From Acetobacter orleanensis (GTDB taxonomy: Bacteria; Pseudomonadota; Alphaproteobacteria; Acetobacterales; Acetobacteraceae): a stretch of DNA of 64,000 nucleotides. A model generated the notes under the pieces. That model was not told the DNA's origin and did no database searches. It was given only the letters and a program-made list of their open reading frames with translations. Location of the stretch: assembly GCF_001581005.1 (NCBI RefSeq), contig NZ_LHZV01000056.1:1-64000 (forward strand). Direction: 5' to 3'. A program made the translations under genes and the position numbers. Positions 63,225 to 64,000 of the stretch are shown piece after piece (the stretch's first letter is position 1; every line of letters begins with the position of its first letter).

Positions 63225-64000
63225 ATGACGGCAGAAACCCTTACCATTCCGGGGCTTGCCAAGCCCGCATCCCGCATTGCTCTGGGGACATGGGCCATTG
63301 GCGGGTCCATGTGGGGTGGTCCGGATGATGCCAATGCGGCCAGAACCATTGATAAGGCGTTGGATCTGGGCATTAACGTCATTGATACCGCGCCTGTTTA
63401 TGGGTTCGGCCATTCGGAAGATGTGATTGGCCGCGCGCTTGAAGGCAAGCGGGACAAGGTCATTCTGGCAACCAAGGTGGCGCTGCACTGGCAGGACGGA
63501 AAAGTGTTCCGTGACAGCCGCCCCGCCCGTATCGCGCAGGAAATTGAAGACTCTCTCCGCCGCCTACGTACGGACCATATCGACCTCTATCAGGTCCATT
63601 GGCCAGACCCGAAAACGCCGATGGAAGAAACGGCCCGCGCTCTTGAAAAGCTGGTGAAGGACGGCAAGGTGTGAGCAATTTCTCACCCGCGCAGATGGAT
63701 GAGTTCCGTAAATTTGCGCCTCTGGCCACTATTCAGCCGCCTTATAATCTGTTTGAGCGGGAGAGTGAGCAGGACGTTCTGCCGTATGCCATCAAAAATA
63801 ATCTGGTCGTGCTGGCCTACGGGCCGCTGTGCCGTGGCCTGCTGTCCGGCCGTATGACGGTGGACCGTAAGTTTGATGGGGATGACCTGCGCAAGAGCGA
63901 CCCCAAGTTTCAGCAGCCGCGTTTTGGACAGTATCTGAAGGCGGTGGAAGATTTGAAAGCCATTGCCGACAAGCACGGTAAAACTATGCTGGCTCTGGCA
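63225..64000 (+). pseudogene. Aldo/keto reductase, frameshifted and truncated by the window edge
   Basis: The first 149 codons from ATG 63225 are a normal aldo/keto reductase (RIALGTWAIGG, DTAPVYGFGHSEDVIGRAL with catalytic Tyr, LATKVALHW, HIDLYQVHWPD). The frame stops at 63672-63674 after LVKDGKV. The rest of the family sequence resumes in another frame from 63671 (VSNFSPAQMDEFRKFAPLA, IQPPYNLFER, LAYGPLCRGLLSGRM) and is open to the window end. About 13 bases, coding for the usual RAIG, appear to be missing. It is either a recent pseudogene or an assembly error. Confidence 0.8.

Overview
The window looks like a chromosome segment of an acetic acid bacterium (Acetobacteraceae, closest in feel to Acetobacter; inferred from gene content, not from a search). 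The evidence is a complete hopanoid locus (hpnA-B-C-D-E, shc, hpnG, divergent hpnL), an alphaproteobacterial NDUFA12 / MlaD / DUF2155 block, otsBA, a queuosine cluster and a moderately GC-rich coding style.

Region 1 (1-10.1 kb) is accessory DNA stacked on the 3' end of a tRNA-Leu(TAA) gene. From the left edge it holds a type I restriction-modification operon (hsdM, then a HEPN/MNT toxin-antitoxin pair spliced in by overlapping codons, then hsdS running off the window), a relaxase and MobC pair, and tyrosine integrase 1. Next come a 29-bp copy of the tRNA-Leu 3' end, two AT-rich immunity-type genes (SUFU and CPCC families), integrase 2 and the intact tRNA-Leu. Each integrase gene is followed by a near-identical 82-85 bp block with two conserved hairpins, one of them just upstream of mobC. 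I read this as two tandem integrative mobilizable elements: a larger one with mob and restriction genes, and a 2.8-kb mini-element with its own integrase, a transfer-origin-like copy and orphan immunity genes but no relaxase. This is the best candidate for an undescribed system.

Region 2 (10.2-21.5 kb) holds a minus-strand operon encoding a degenerate ABC importer (ATPase-like protein lacking every catalytic motif, a binding protein, a half-size permease), a YcgN-like and a YgjP-like protein. It also has a DUF883/YqjE pair, a MarR-led DUF1656/HlyD/OMF efflux cluster without its usual FUSC pump, and an amine oxidase / cytochrome c / periplasmic RidA operon.

Region 3 (21.8-32.3 kb) is the hopanoid locus. 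HpnC, HpnD and HpnE make squalene, Shc cyclises it, and HpnG, HpnA and HpnB work on side-chain or associated steps. hpnL lies divergently with tyrC behind it.

Region 4 (32.4-64 kb) is mostly core genome: rpmJ, oxyR / ahpC-ahpD, two tRNAs, yceI, ppa, ettA, mlaA-mlaC, a DjlA-like protein, queuosine genes (queA-tgt, queG), folD with a short metF-like gene, a ribonucleotide-reductase-like protein lacking a recognisable active site, the NDUFA12-mlaD-DUF2155 block, otsB-otsA-dsbB, a 979-residue repeat-bearing double glycosyltransferase, a Nudix hydrolase and a frameshifted aldo/keto reductase at the right edge.
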